Assembly (NCBI GenBank): GCA_014859895.1 | Contig: JACZKS010000100.1 | Coordinates: 1-40,789 of the forward strand | Length of the DNA stretch: 40,789 nucleotides | Source: Rhodospirillales bacterium | GTDB lineage: Bacteria; Pseudomonadota; Alphaproteobacteria; Rhodospirillales; Shumkoniaceae | Reading direction: 5' to 3' | Shown here: in pieces, positions 1 through 7,705 of the stretch | How positions within the stretch are numbered: position 1 is the first letter of the stretch | How the letters are laid out: each line of letters opens with the position of its first letter | The notes under the pieces: model-generated | What the model was told of the DNA's origin: nothing | The model's database searches: none | Seen by the model: the letters and a program-made list of their open reading frames with translations, nothing else | Translations under genes and position numbers: made by a program

Positions 1-156
1 CTGTTGGCCCGGGCCGAGGCGTGGCGGCCATGGCGGGCCTACGCCGCGCAGCAGATTTGGGCGGCGGATGCCGCGAGGACGGCCGCCCCCGGGGGCGATC
101 ACCGAACTTCGGAACCACTTCCACTTCCAATCCCACCCCACCTGGGGAGGGGTTGA
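1..156 (+). CDS. C-terminal end of an AlkA-type DNA-3-methyladenine glycosylase (5' truncated by the window)
   Basis: An open frame runs from base 1 to a TGA at 154-156. Its first residues read LLARAEAWRPWRAYAAQQIW, which matches the C-terminal helix of the AlkA/HhH-GPD 3-methyladenine glycosylase II family, where a W-x-P-W/Y-R-x-x-A-x-x-x-W pattern closes the protein. Family members excise alkylated bases in base excision repair. The catalytic Asp and the helix-hairpin-helix lie outside the window, so function is inferred from the tail only. After the conserved helix the frame continues about 30 residues as a Pro-rich tail, whose last codons overlap the upstream dyad and the -35 box of the copper promoter. 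Confidence 0.6.
   Translation: MLARAEAWRPWRAYAAQQIWAADAARTAAPGGDHRTSEPLPLPIPPHLGRG
132..151. promoter_or_regulatory. CsoR-type operator dyad 1 (upstream)
   Basis: The arms are CCCACCCC (132-139) and GGGGAGGG (144-151), separated by four bases, with 7 of 8 positions complementary. The arms and spacing closely resemble the G/C-tract dyad recognised by CsoR copper repressors (from memory, the Mycobacterium tuberculosis site has CCCACCCC-N4-GGGGTGGG). It sits immediately upstream of the -35 box and overlaps the 3' end of the glycosylase gene. That a CsoR protein binds here is inference from the csoR-family gene 280 bases downstream. Confidence 0.55.
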
Positions 157-182
157 CAGGGGGTGGTGCTGGAGGCTATAGG
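153..182 (+). promoter_or_regulatory. Candidate sigma-70-type promoter of the copper cassette
   Basis: A perfect -35 hexamer TTGACA (153-158) is followed after 18 bases by TATAGG (177-182), a reasonable -10. It is the only good promoter-like pair in front of the chaperone gene and is bracketed by the two dyads at 132-151 and 193-211. This layout suits repression by a metal-released protein. The -35 box overlaps the stop codon of the preceding gene. Confidence 0.55.
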
Positions 183-192
183 GAGGCGCGAT

Positions 193-211
193 CCCACTCC
201 AAGGGGGTGGG
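193..211. promoter_or_regulatory. CsoR-type operator dyad 2 (downstream of promoter)
   Basis: The arms are CCCACTCC (193-200) and GGGGTGGG (204-211) around three bases, with 7 of 8 positions complementary. The right arm is identical to the classical CsoR half site. It lies about 11 bases past the -10 box, over the expected start of transcription, and ends 18 bases before the chaperone ATG. Together with the dyad at 132-151 it gives a two-operator arrangement spaced about 61 bases apart. Confidence 0.55.
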
Positions 212-229
212 TAGACCAAGGAGAAGACG

Positions 230-430
230 ATGCTGAAACTGAAGGTCGAGGGCATGAACTGCGGCCATTGCGTGAAATCGGTGACCGAGGCGCTGTCGGG
301 CGTTGCCGGGGTGAAAAAGGTGGTCGAGGTCAGCCTGGAGAGGGGCGAGGCCGTGATCGACGGCACGGCCAATGCTGCAGCCCTGATCGCCGCCGTCGAG
401 GAACGCGGTTTCGAGGCGCAGGTGGCCTGA
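230..430 (+). CDS. copZ: CopZ-like copper chaperone (single HMA domain)
   Basis: This 66-residue protein is a single heavy-metal-associated domain. The metal-binding loop G-M-N-C-G-H-C is at residues 8-14, in the usual place before the first helix, and the rest fits the beta-alpha-beta-beta-alpha-beta fold, including the GVxxVxVSL segment. Such chaperones carry Cu(I) in the cytoplasm to a CopA ATPase or to the regulator. The start is fixed by a strong AAGGAGA ribosome site just upstream. The stop codon overlaps the ATG of the next gene by one base, indicating translational coupling with the CsoR-family regulator. The His between the cysteines (CGHC) is a common CopZ variant. Confidence 0.9.
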   Translation: MLKLKVEGMNCGHCVKSVTEALSGVAGVKKVVEVSLERGEAVIDGTANAAALIAAVEERGFEAQVA

Positions 431-723
431 TGGACCACGCGGCCCACCACTGCCTGCGGCTCGATCCCGACGTGCGCGAGGACGCGCGCCGACGGTTGCT
501 GTCGGTGCGCGGCCACGTCGAGGGTGTCCTGCGCATGCTGGAGGACGAGTCCATCTATTGCGTCGACGTCTTGAAGCAGATCAAGGCGATCGACGGCGCG
601 CTCGCCAAGGTCGGCGATGTGGTCCTGCGCAGCCACCTGCGCAGCCACGTGGTCAGCGCTCAGCAGCGTGGCGACGTGCCCGAGATCGTCGATGAGTTGA
701 TGGAAGTCCTCAAATACCGGTAG
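430..723 (+). CDS. CsoR/RcnR-family metal-sensing repressor (C-H-H ligand set)
   Basis: This 97-residue all-helical protein belongs to the CsoR/RcnR/FrmR (DUF156) family: a GHVEGVLRMLE helix, then YCVDVLKQI and VLRSHLRSHV. The family forms disc-shaped tetramers that bind DNA apo and release on metal binding. The canonical ligands map to C44, H69 and H73 (spacing 25 and 4), so the third CsoR ligand, normally Cys, is His. This C-H-H set is known in a broad-specificity CsoR of Thermus thermophilus and is close to nickel/cobalt RcnR. The N-terminus adds H3, H6, H7 and C8. Context (copZ, copA, two G-tract dyads) argues for copper sensing and autoregulation. The ATG overlaps the copZ stop by one base. 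Confidence 0.85.
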   Translation: MDHAAHHCLRLDPDVREDARRRLLSVRGHVEGVLRMLEDESIYCVDVLKQIKAIDGALAKVGDVVLRSHLRSHVVSAQQRGDVPEIVDELMEVLKYR

Positions 724-743
724 ACCGCGGCCGATCCCGCCGT

Positions 744-765
744 CCGCCGCCATATTCGGCGGCGG
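744..765 (+). other. GC-rich hairpin in the csoR-copA gap
   Basis: The 72-base gap between the regulator and copA holds a perfect 8-bp stem (arms 744-751 CCGCCGCC and 758-765 GGCGGCGG) around a six-base AT-rich loop. A weaker outer pairing CCGCG (725-729)/CGCGG (768-772) may extend it. No T-run follows, so it is not a standard intrinsic terminator. A role in tuning read-through or protecting an mRNA end is possible but unproven. Confidence 0.4.
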
Positions 766-795
766 GTCGCGGTATTGCGCGCGCCAGGAGTTGAC

Positions 796-3282
796 ATGAA
801 CCACGTGACTTTCCGTGTCGAGGGCATGACCTGCGCATCTTGCGTGGCGCGGGTGGAGAAGGCCCTGGCCCGGGTGCCAGGCGCGGCTGGCGCCGCCGTC
901 AATCTGGCTACCGAGAAAGCCGGGGTCGACCTCGACCCGGCCAAGGCGGGAACCGCCGAGGCGGTGGCGGCGGTGCGCAGGATGGGCTACACGCCCGTCG
1001 TCGAGACGCTGGAGATAGGCATCGGCGGCATGTCCTGCGCGTCGTGCGTGGCCCGCGTCGAGAAGGCGCTGGCCAAGGTCCCCGGCGTCATCGAGGTTGG
1101 GGTCAACCTGGCGACCGAGAAGGCGACGGTTTCCTTCCTGCCCGAGATGGCCGGACCCGAGCGCCTGGAGGAAGCCGTGCGCAAGGCCGGCTACGAGCCC
1201 AAGCGGGCCGCCGCCGGCGCCGCGGCCGAGGACCGCGAACAGGCGGCGCGTCAGGCCGAGATCGCCGAGTTGCGCCGCTCCGTCTTCTTCGCCACGGTCT
1301 TCACGGTGCCGGTGGTGGCAATCGCCATGGCCCGCCACCTGCCGGCCCTGCATATGGCCTTTATGGCGGTTCTGCCGGAAAGCGGCTGGGGATGGATCGA
1401 ACTGGTGCTGACGATGCCGGTGATGTTCTATGCCGGCCGGCGCTTCTATCGTACCGGCTGGGCGGAACTGCGCCACCTCAGCCCGGGTATGAACAGCCTG
1501 GTGATGATGGGCAGCAACGCCGCCTTTCTCTATTCGCTGCTGGCTCTCCTGGCGCCCGGCCTCTTTCCCGCCGGCACGGCGACCTTCTATTTCGAGGCGG
1601 CGGCAGTGATCGTCACCCTGATCCTGGTCGGCCGCTACCTGGAGGCGGTGGCCAAGGGCCGTACCTCGGCGGCTATCAAGAAGCTGATGCAATTGCAGGC
1701 CAAGACCGCCCGCGTGCGCCGCGACGGCGAGGAGGTGGAGATTGCCATCGACGCGGTAGTGCTTGGCGACGTCGTACTGGTCCGTCCCGGCGAGCGCATC
1801 CCGGTGGACGGCCGGGTGGTCGAGGGGGCGAGCTTCGTCGACGAATCGATGATCACCGGCGAGCCGGTGCCGGCCGAGAAGCGGGCCGGCGACGAGGTGG
1901 TGGGCGGCACGGTGAACGGCAATGGCGCCTTCGCCTTCACCGCCACGCGGGTGGGGGCGGATACGGTGCTCGCCCGCATCATCAAGTTGGTCGAGGACGC
2001 GCAGAGCGGCAAGCCACCGATCCAGCGCGTTGCCGACCGGATCGCCGCCGTCTTCGTGCCGGTGGTGATTGTCATTGCCGCCGTCACCTTCGGCGTCTGG
2101 CTGGCCTTCGGGCCGGAGCCGGCCTTGAGCTTCGCCTTCGTCGCCGCGGTGTCGGTGCTGCTTATCGCCTGCCCGTGTGCCATGGGCTTGGCGACGCCGA
2201 CCGCCATCATGGTGGGCACCGGCAAGGGAGCAGAGATGGGCGTGCTGATCCGCCAGGGGGCGGCGTTGGAAAGTCTGGCCCGCATCGATACCGTCATCCT
2301 CGACAAGACCGGCACGCTCACCCTCGGCCGGCCAACCATGACCGATTTCCGGCTGGTCGGCGGTGCCGACGACGAGGCGAACGTGCTGGGTCTGATCGCG
2401 GCGGCGGAGGCCGGCAGCGAACATCCCATCGCCCAGGCCATCGTGAAGGCCGCCAAGGCGCGCGGACTGACGCCACCGCCGGTCGAAACCTTCGTCGCCG
2501 AGCCCGGCTACGGCATAGAGGCGAAGGTGGCGGGCCGGCTCGTTCACGTCGGTGCCGACCGCTACATGAAGAAACTCGGCCTCGACCTCGACCAAGCGGC
2601 GGAAACGGCGGCCCGGCTGGCGGCCGAAGCCAAGACGCCGCTTTACGCCGCCGTCGACGGCCGGCTGGTCGCGGTGGTGGCGGTGGCCGATCCCCTGAAG
2701 GAAGGCAGCGCTGAAGCCATCGCCGCCCTGCACGGACTAGGCCTCACCGTCGCCATGCTGACCGGCGACAACCGGCGGACCGCCGAGGCGGTGGCCGCCT
2801 TGGTCGGCATCGATCGTGTCGTCGCCGAAGTCCTGCCCGACCAGAAGGCCGCCGAGGTGAAGCGCCTTCAGGGCGAGGGGCGCAAGGTGGCCTTCGTCGG
2901 CGACGGCATCAACGACGCCCCCGCCCTGGCCCAGGCCGACGCCGGTATCGCCATCGGCACCGGCACCGACATCGCGATCGAGGCCGGCGATGTCATCCTG
3001 ATGGCCGGCGACCTGCGCGGCATCGTAAACGCCGTCATGCTGGCCCGCCGCACGCTCTCGACCATCCGTACCAACTTCGTGTGGGCCTATGCCTATAATG
3101 TGGCGCTCATCCCGTTGGCGGCCGGGGTTTTCTTCCCGTTCTTCGGCCTGCTGCTCAATCCCATGCTGGCGGCCGGGGCGATGAGCCTGTCCAGCCTGTT
3201 CGTGCTGGGCAACTCGCTGCGCCTGCGCCGGGTGCGCCCGATGCTGGTGCCGGCGGAGGCGGTGACGGCAAGCCGCCATTGA
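796..3282 (+). CDS. copA: Cu(I)-exporting P1B-type ATPase CopA with two HMA domains
   Basis: This 828-residue protein pumps Cu(I) out of the cytoplasm using ATP. Two N-terminal HMA domains carry C-A-S-C at residues 13-16 and 81-84. Membrane helices follow. The intramembrane metal site C459-P-C461 is in [14 protein letters not shown], the phosphorylated Asp is D503 in DKTGT, the P1B hallmark is SEHP (His543), and the hinge GDGIND is at 702-707. All P1B-1 signatures are intact. ATG at 796 is preferred over the in-frame TTG at 775 because CAGGAG lies five bases upstream and the HMA domain begins directly after it. It is the third gene of the copper cassette, 72 bases after the CsoR-family gene, and the chaperone encoded two genes upstream is its likely Cu donor. 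Confidence 0.95.
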   Translation: MNHVTFRVEGMTCASCVARVEKALARVPGAAGAAVNLATEKAGVDLDPAKAGTAEAVAAVRRMGYTPVVETLEIGIGGMSCASCVARVEKALAKVPGVIEVGVNLATEKATVSFLPEMAGPERLEEAVRKAGYEPKRAAAGAAAEDREQAARQAEIAELRRSVFFATVFTVPVVAIAMARHLPALHMAFMAVLPESGWGWIELVLTMPVMFYAGRRFYRTGWAELRHLSPGMNSLVMMGSNAAFLYSLLALLAPGLFPAGTATFYFEAAAVIVTLILVGRYLEAVAKGRTSAAIKKLMQLQAKTARVRRDGEEVEIAIDAVVLGDVVLVRPGERIPVDGRVVEGASFVDESMITGEPVPAEKRAGDEVVGGTVNGNGAFAFTATRVGADTVLARIIKLVEDAQSGKPPIQRVADRIAAVFVPVVIVIAAVTFGVWLAFGPEPALSFAFVAAVSVLLIACPCAMGLATPTAIMVGTGKGAEMGVLIRQGAALESLARIDTVILDKTGTLTLGRPTMTDFRLVGGADDEANVLGLIAAAEAGSEHPIAQAIVKAAKARGLTPPPVETFVAEPGYGIEAKVAGRLVHVGADRYMKKLGLDLDQAAETAARLAAEAKTPLYAAVDGRLVAVVAVADPLKEGSAEAIAALHGLGLTVAMLTGDNRRTAEAVAALVGIDRVVAEVLPDQKAAEVKRLQGEGRKVAFVGDGINDAPALAQADAGIAIGTGTDIAIEAGDVILMAGDLRGIVNAVMLARRTLSTIRTNFVWAYAYNVALIPLAAGVFFPFFGLLLNPMLAAGAMSLSSLFVLGNSLRLRRVRPMLVPAEAVTASRH

Positions 3283-3339
3283 CGCCCCGCGCCGCCTGGG
3301 ATAGGGGGTAACAGGCGAGCAGGGGAAGGAAACCGCAAG

Positions 3340-4524
3340 GTGAGACAGCGGGGCGACAGCCGCGGCGCAGCCAAGCGGCCGGGAAAGTACCGGCCGCGAA
3401 GCGGGCCCAATCTTCGCCGCCAGGCCATTCTGGTGGCGCTGGCCGTCGCCGGCATTGCTGTGGGTTATCTTGCGGCTCATTTCGTTGGCGATCGGGCTGA
3501 GCCGGCTCCGCTGTCCGTCGGCAGCGTCGAGATCGGCCGGCCGGCGCCATCGCCGGCGCCGACTCCCTGGTACAAGACGCAAGCGCCGCCGCCGGCGCTG
3601 GTCACCGGGCCGGACACGCCGATCTACCCGGAGCCCAATGGCAAGCCGCAGGCTTCGGTGCGCGCCTACGAGGAAGCACTGCCCGCCGACATCTACGTGG
3701 CGCCGCCACCTCCGCCCACGCCACCCGAAGCGCTGGCCATGCCGCGAACGGTTCCGGCGCCCGGCGTACCGCCGACGGCGCCGGCCGGTGCGCCGGCTTG
3801 GCAACGCTTCGCCCTGGCGGCGCCCGATACCGGCGGCCGGCCGATGATCGCCATCGTCATCGACGACATGGGGCTGGATCGCAAGCGCTCGGCCCGCGCC
3901 GTCGGATTGCCCGGGCCGCTGACGCTGTCCTATCTCACCTACGCCGACGATCTCGACGAACAAATGGCGGCGGCGCGCAGCCACGGTCACGAACTACTGC
4001 TGCACGTCAGCATGGAACCGGCCAGCCGCACCGTCGATCCCGGCCCCAACGTACTCTTGACCGACCTGCCGCCGGAAGAGATCCGCCGCCGGCTGGCGTG
4101 GGGACTGGAACGGGCCTCGGGCTACGTCGGTATCAACAATCACATGGGCAGCAAGTTCACTGGCGACGCGGCCGCCATGGCGATCGTCATGGCTGAACTG
4201 CGGCGCCGCGGCCTTCTTTTCCTCGACTCGCGGACGACGCCGGATTCGTCGGGAGGCCGGGAGGCCCGCCGGGCGGGCGTGCCGCTGTTGGAGCGCAACG
4301 TTTTCCTGGACAACGACAATGAGGTGGCAGCGGTCAACGCGCGCCTCGCCGAGGCCGAGCGCATCGCCCGCCACCATGGTACCGCCATCGCCATCGGCCA
4401 TCCCCGCGACGCAACCTTGGAGGCGCTGGCGGCATGGGTGTCCGGCTTGACCCAGCGCGGCTTCGTCCTGGTGCCGCTGACCGCCATCCTGCGCGCCGGA
4501 ACCGCGCAGGCGAGCGCCGGTTGA
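3340..4524 (+). CDS. Divergent polysaccharide deacetylase family protein (YibQ/DUF610 type), membrane-anchored
   Basis: This 394-residue protein starts at a GTG preceded by AAGGA. A basic N-terminus (1-27) and one membrane helix (about 28-48) are followed by a Pro/Ala-rich linker to about residue 165. The C-terminal domain then begins with R-P-M-I-A-I-V-I-D-D-M-G. It contains the divergent polysaccharide deacetylase signatures VIDDMG, LLLHVSMEP, NNHMGS, FLDSRTT and IGHP, which place Asp and His residues where carbohydrate esterase 4-like enzymes bind metal. Topology predicts a periplasmic domain on a flexible stalk. The substrate is unknown; a cell-envelope glycan is a reasonable guess. It is co-directional with galM, 55 bases upstream of it. 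Confidence 0.82.
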   Translation: MRQRGDSRGAAKRPGKYRPRSGPNLRRQAILVALAVAGIAVGYLAAHFVGDRAEPAPLSVGSVEIGRPAPSPAPTPWYKTQAPPPALVTGPDTPIYPEPNGKPQASVRAYEEALPADIYVAPPPPPTPPEALAMPRTVPAPGVPPTAPAGAPAWQRFALAAPDTGGRPMIAIVIDDMGLDRKRSARAVGLPGPLTLSYLTYADDLDEQMAAARSHGHELLLHVSMEPASRTVDPGPNVLLTDLPPEEIRRRLAWGLERASGYVGINNHMGSKFTGDAAAMAIVMAELRRRGLLFLDSRTTPDSSGGREARRAGVPLLERNVFLDNDNEVAAVNARLAEAERIARHHGTAIAIGHPRDATLEALAAWVSGLTQRGFVLVPLTAILRAGTAQASAG

Positions 4525-4579
4525 CGCGCAGCCGGAATGGGCTAGTCTCTGCATCGAAGTGCCAGGGAGGAAGGGGACA

Positions 4580-5632
4580 ATGGGCCGCATCACGCGTGAG
4601 AGTTTCGGCGAGCACCAGGGCCGCCAGGTTTCCCGCTTCACCCTTGAGGGCGACGGCGGCTTGGTGGCGAAGATCACCGATTACGGCGGTATCCTGACCG
4701 AGATGCACGTGCCGGACCGCCGGGGCGAGACGCGAGACGTCGTGCTCGGCTTCGATGCCCTGGCCCCTTATCTCGACCGTCATCCTTTCTTCGGCGCGCT
4801 CGTCGGCCGCTACGCCAACCGCATCGCCCAGGCGCGCTTCACGCTCGACGGGCGTGATTACCAACTGGCCGCCAACCAGGGGCCGGACTTTGTCCATCAC
4901 CTGCACGGCGGCACGGCGGGTTTCGACAAGAAGGTATGGGATGCCGAGGCGGCGGTGACGGCTGAAGGTCCGGCGCTCAGGCTCCGATACGTCTCGCCCG
5001 ATGGCGAGGAAGGCTATCCCGGGACGCTGACGGTCGAGGCCGTCTACACCCTGGGGGCTGATTTCCTCGACCTCGCTTTCACCGCCACCACCGACGGACC
5101 GACCGTCGTCAACCTGGTCAACCACACCTACTGGAACCTGGCCGGCCACGATTCCGACGGTGTCCTTGGGCACCGGCTGCGTCTGAACGCCGATTCCTAC
5201 ACACCGGCCGACGCTGCCGACATTCCAACCGGTGAAATCGTCCCGGTCGCCGGTACGCCCTATGACTTCCGTCAGGAAAAGGTGATCGGACGCGACGCCG
5301 CCCAGACCGCGAAGCTGGGCGGCTATGACAACAATTTCGTGCTTAACGGCAAGGCGGGAGATCTGCGCGAGGCGGCGGTGCTGACCGATCCCGATTCCGG
5401 ACGGAGGATGGAGGTGCTGACCACCGCCCCCGGCGTGCAGCTGTATACCGCGTTCAAGCTGGGCAGTCTCGCCGGCAAGGGCGGTGCTCTCTACGGTGCG
5501 TCCGCCGGCGTTTGTCTGGAAACCCAGCATTTTCCGGATTCACCCAACAAACCGCAGTTCCCGTCGGCGGTCCTGCGCCCCGGCGAGACGTATTCGCACC
5601 GGCTGCTTTGGAGGTTTTCCCACCGTGCCTGA
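4580..5632 (+). CDS. galM: Aldose 1-epimerase (galactose mutarotase)
   Basis: This 350-residue protein interconverts alpha and beta anomers of hexoses such as galactose. Visible family motifs in order are GRYANRI, HHLHGG, NLVNHTYWNL (general acid His), DIPTGEIVPV, GYDNNF and CLETQHFPD with the catalytic Glu. The length is normal for the family. The start ATG at 4580 follows a strong AGGGAGGAAGG; a GTG 21 bases earlier is in frame but lies within that ribosome site. The 3' end overlaps the following acetyltransferase gene by eight bases, so the two are probably co-translated. No other galactose genes are nearby, so the physiological sugar is not evident. Confidence 0.93.
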   Translation: MGRITRESFGEHQGRQVSRFTLEGDGGLVAKITDYGGILTEMHVPDRRGETRDVVLGFDALAPYLDRHPFFGALVGRYANRIAQARFTLDGRDYQLAANQGPDFVHHLHGGTAGFDKKVWDAEAAVTAEGPALRLRYVSPDGEEGYPGTLTVEAVYTLGADFLDLAFTATTDGPTVVNLVNHTYWNLAGHDSDGVLGHRLRLNADSYTPADAADIPTGEIVPVAGTPYDFRQEKVIGRDAAQTAKLGGYDNNFVLNGKAGDLREAAVLTDPDSGRRMEVLTTAPGVQLYTAFKLGSLAGKGGALYGASAGVCLETQHFPDSPNKPQFPSAVLRPGETYSHRLLWRFSHRA

Positions 5633-6164
5633 CTTTGCCGAGATCGACGCCGCCGTCCGCCCCTGCGTGGAGGCCGACGTTCCCGCCATCGTCGAGATCA
5701 TCAACGACGCGGCCGAAGCCTATCGCGGCGTCATCCCGGCCGATCGCTGGCATGATCCCTACATGCCGGAGGCCGAACTGTGCCACGAAATCGCCGACGG
5801 CGTCGTCTTCTGGGGCTGCGAGGCCGGCGGGCGGCTGATCGGCGTCATGGGGTTGCAGGACGTCAAGGACGTCACCCTGGTGCGTCATGCCTATGTGCGC
5901 ACCCACGCCCGGCGGCAAGGCATCGGCGGTTGCCTGATGAAGACCCTCTATGCGACCACCGAGCGGCCGACCCTGATCGGCACCTGGGCGGCCGCCACAT
6001 GGGCCATCGATTTCTACAGGCGGCACGGCTTTAAGCCGGTGGACCGCGACACCAAGGACCGCCTGCTTAAGACCTACTGGTCGATCCCGGCCCGCCAGGT
6101 CGATACCTCGGTGGTGCTGGCCGACGAGCGGTGGTGGCGCACCACCGGACAAAGCCGCGGCTGA
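5625..6164 (+). CDS. GNAT-family N-acetyltransferase
   Basis: This 179-residue protein starts at a GTG inside the end of galM, with GGAGG ten bases upstream. The fold is GNAT: an N-terminal VRPCVEADVPAIVEIINDA (strand-helix), a central GGRLIGVMGLQ strand and the acetyl-CoA pyrophosphate loop R-x-x-A-R-R-Q-G-I-G-G near residues 106-112. Next comes AIDFYRRHGFKPV, typical of the C-terminal half. It transfers an acetyl group from acetyl-CoA to an amine that cannot be deduced. It converges on motB with only one base between the two stop codons. Confidence 0.88.
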   Translation: MPDFAEIDAAVRPCVEADVPAIVEIINDAAEAYRGVIPADRWHDPYMPEAELCHEIADGVVFWGCEAGGRLIGVMGLQDVKDVTLVRHAYVRTHARRQGIGGCLMKTLYATTERPTLIGTWAAATWAIDFYRRHGFKPVDRDTKDRLLKTYWSIPARQVDTSVVLADERWWRTTGQSRG

Positions 6165-6165
6165 G

Positions 6166-6882
6166 CTACTGCTTGTCGACGGGGATTTCCAGCGCGATCT
6201 CGACGCGGCGGTTGCGCGCCCGGTTCTCCGGCGTGTCGTTGGGAAGCAGCGGCTGACTGTCGGCCGCACCCTGGACGATGACGCGCTTCGCCTCGATGTG
6301 ATCGGCCAGCAGATAGTGGGCGACCGACACCGCGCGCGCCGCCGAGAGGTCCCAATTGGAGCGGAACCGCTCGGTCGAAATCGGCACGTCGTCGGTATGC
6401 CCGGAAATGAAGATGCGGCCGTTTGCGCTCTTCAGGACTTCACCGATGCGGCCCAGCGAGGGCATGAATTCCGCCGCCAGATCGGCGGTGCCCGACGCGA
6501 ACGCGGCGCTGCCTGGGAAGCGGATGATCACCAGGTTATCCTTCACCTCGAGATCGATGATGGAAAGCAAAATCTCTTTGGCCATCACCTTCTTGATCTG
6601 AACCAGGACGCGGTTCTCTTCGGCCCGGCGCGGGTCGGTCTTGAAGGGGTTCAGCGTGATGATGTTGGGGGTCGGCGGCGCCGTGAAATCGGTTGGCGTC
6701 TTGGAAACCCCGAAAGCCTGGTTGATGGGGCCGGCGTTCTTGCGGAACTGGTTGCTGTCGATCTTGGCGAACGACAGAATGAGGATGAACAAGCACAACA
6801 GCAGGGTCATAAGATCGGCAAAGGTGACCATCCAGCCGGGAGAGCCCTTGGTGGCACGTCGCCGGGGCGGAATGGCGCTCAT
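6166..6882 (-). CDS. motB: Flagellar stator protein MotB (PomB-like), OmpA-type peptidoglycan binding
   Basis: This 238-residue inner-membrane protein forms the ion channel of the flagellar motor with MotA and anchors the stator to peptidoglycan. A single N-terminal helix (about 17-39) begins WMVTFADLMTLLLC and carries the ion-binding Asp at D23. The C-terminal OmpA-like domain shows GHTDDVPI, NWDLSAARA and ENRARNRRVEI. Length and the ATFADL-type helix resemble short PomB/MotB forms; proton versus sodium use cannot be read from the sequence. The start overlaps the end of motA by four bases (ATGA), so translation is coupled. No other flagellar genes lie in the window except the neighbouring receiver protein. 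Confidence 0.93.
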   Translation of the reverse strand: MSAIPPRRRATKGSPGWMVTFADLMTLLLCLFILILSFAKIDSNQFRKNAGPINQAFGVSKTPTDFTAPPTPNIITLNPFKTDPRRAEENRVLVQIKKVMAKEILLSIIDLEVKDNLVIIRFPGSAAFASGTADLAAEFMPSLGRIGEVLKSANGRIFISGHTDDVPISTERFRSNWDLSAARAVSVAHYLLADHIEAKRVIVQGAADSQPLLPNDTPENRARNRRVEIALEIPVDKQ

Positions 6883-7691
6883 TTGCTCAGATCCGTCGCC
6901 CGTCGGCTCGGAGTGGTCGAACGGACTTCCTGTTCCTGCTGGCGGTGCCGCTGCTTCTCGGGCAGGTAGGCTTCGAGGATTTCGACCAGGATGGTCGGGT
7001 TCTGCTTCTCATGGATCTGGGCGACGCTTTCCATGATCAGCAGGCGGTTGTCGCGTTCCTGCTCGATCTTGGCCATCAGCTTCTCGGCGATGGGCAGGGC
7101 CACGAGATGGGCGATCAGCACCCCGTAGAGAGTGGTCAGGAGGGCGACCGCCATCGCCTTGCCGATGGAAGAGGGGTCGTCCATCTGGCTCAACATCTGG
7201 ACAAGGCCGACCAGGGTTCCAAACATGCCGAATGCCGGTGCCGAATCGCCGATCGCCATGAATACCTTGGCGCCGACCTCCTGGCGCTGGATGGCCAAGT
7301 CCATTTCCTTGGTCAGCATCTTGCGGATGAAGTCGATATCGCGGCCGTCGGCGCACAACTGGATGCCCTTCTTGAAGAAGGTATTGGCGATCCTCAGTTT
7401 CTCCAGCTTGGCCAATCCGGATTTGCGGGCCTGCTTGGTGAGCTTGATGGCGAGGTCGATGAGTTCGCGGGGATTGTCGGCCTCGTTGATGAAGGCGGCG
7501 CGGACGCCGACCGTGAAGGCGATCAGCACGCTGACCAGCGGAAATTTGATGAGTGTGGCCGCCAAGGTGCCGCCGACCACGATGAGAAGGCTCGGCACAT
7601 TGACAAAGATGTGGAGGTCTGACCCCGTCATGATGGCAAGCGTCACGACGGTGATGCCGATCACGAGGCCGAGGATGGTAGTGAAATCCAC
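6879..7691 (-). CDS. motA: Flagellar stator protein MotA (PomA-like)
   Basis: This 270-residue protein has four membrane helices, the first starting TTILGLVIGITVVTLAIM, followed by VNVPSLLIVVGGTLAATLI. The last pair contains FGMFGTLVGLVQML and MAVALLTTLYGVLIAHLV, which is the TolQ/ExbB/MotA channel region. The roughly 90-residue cytoplasmic loop has the charged residues needed to contact FliG. It is shorter than enteric MotA and matches the PomA size class. A hydrophilic C-terminal tail (about 248-270) is rich in Gln, Arg and Glu. The gene ends in a four-base overlap with motB and begins 14 bases after a receiver-like gene, so the three form one minus-strand transcription unit. Confidence 0.93.
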   Translation of the reverse strand: MDFTTILGLVIGITVVTLAIMTGSDLHIFVNVPSLLIVVGGTLAATLIKFPLVSVLIAFTVGVRAAFINEADNPRELIDLAIKLTKQARKSGLAKLEKLRIANTFFKKGIQLCADGRDIDFIRKMLTKEMDLAIQRQEVGAKVFMAIGDSAPAFGMFGTLVGLVQMLSQMDDPSSIGKAMAVALLTTLYGVLIAHLVALPIAEKLMAKIEQERDNRLLIMESVAQIHEKQNPTILVEILEAYLPEKQRHRQQEQEVRSTTPSRRATDLSK

Positions 7692-7705
7692 GTCTGTCCT
7701 TCCGA

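Noticed and set aside
153-182. CueR/MerR-type copper promoter
   Set aside because: The 18-base spacer has no inverted repeat, and the encoded regulator is CsoR-type. The dyads flank the promoter rather than filling the spacer.
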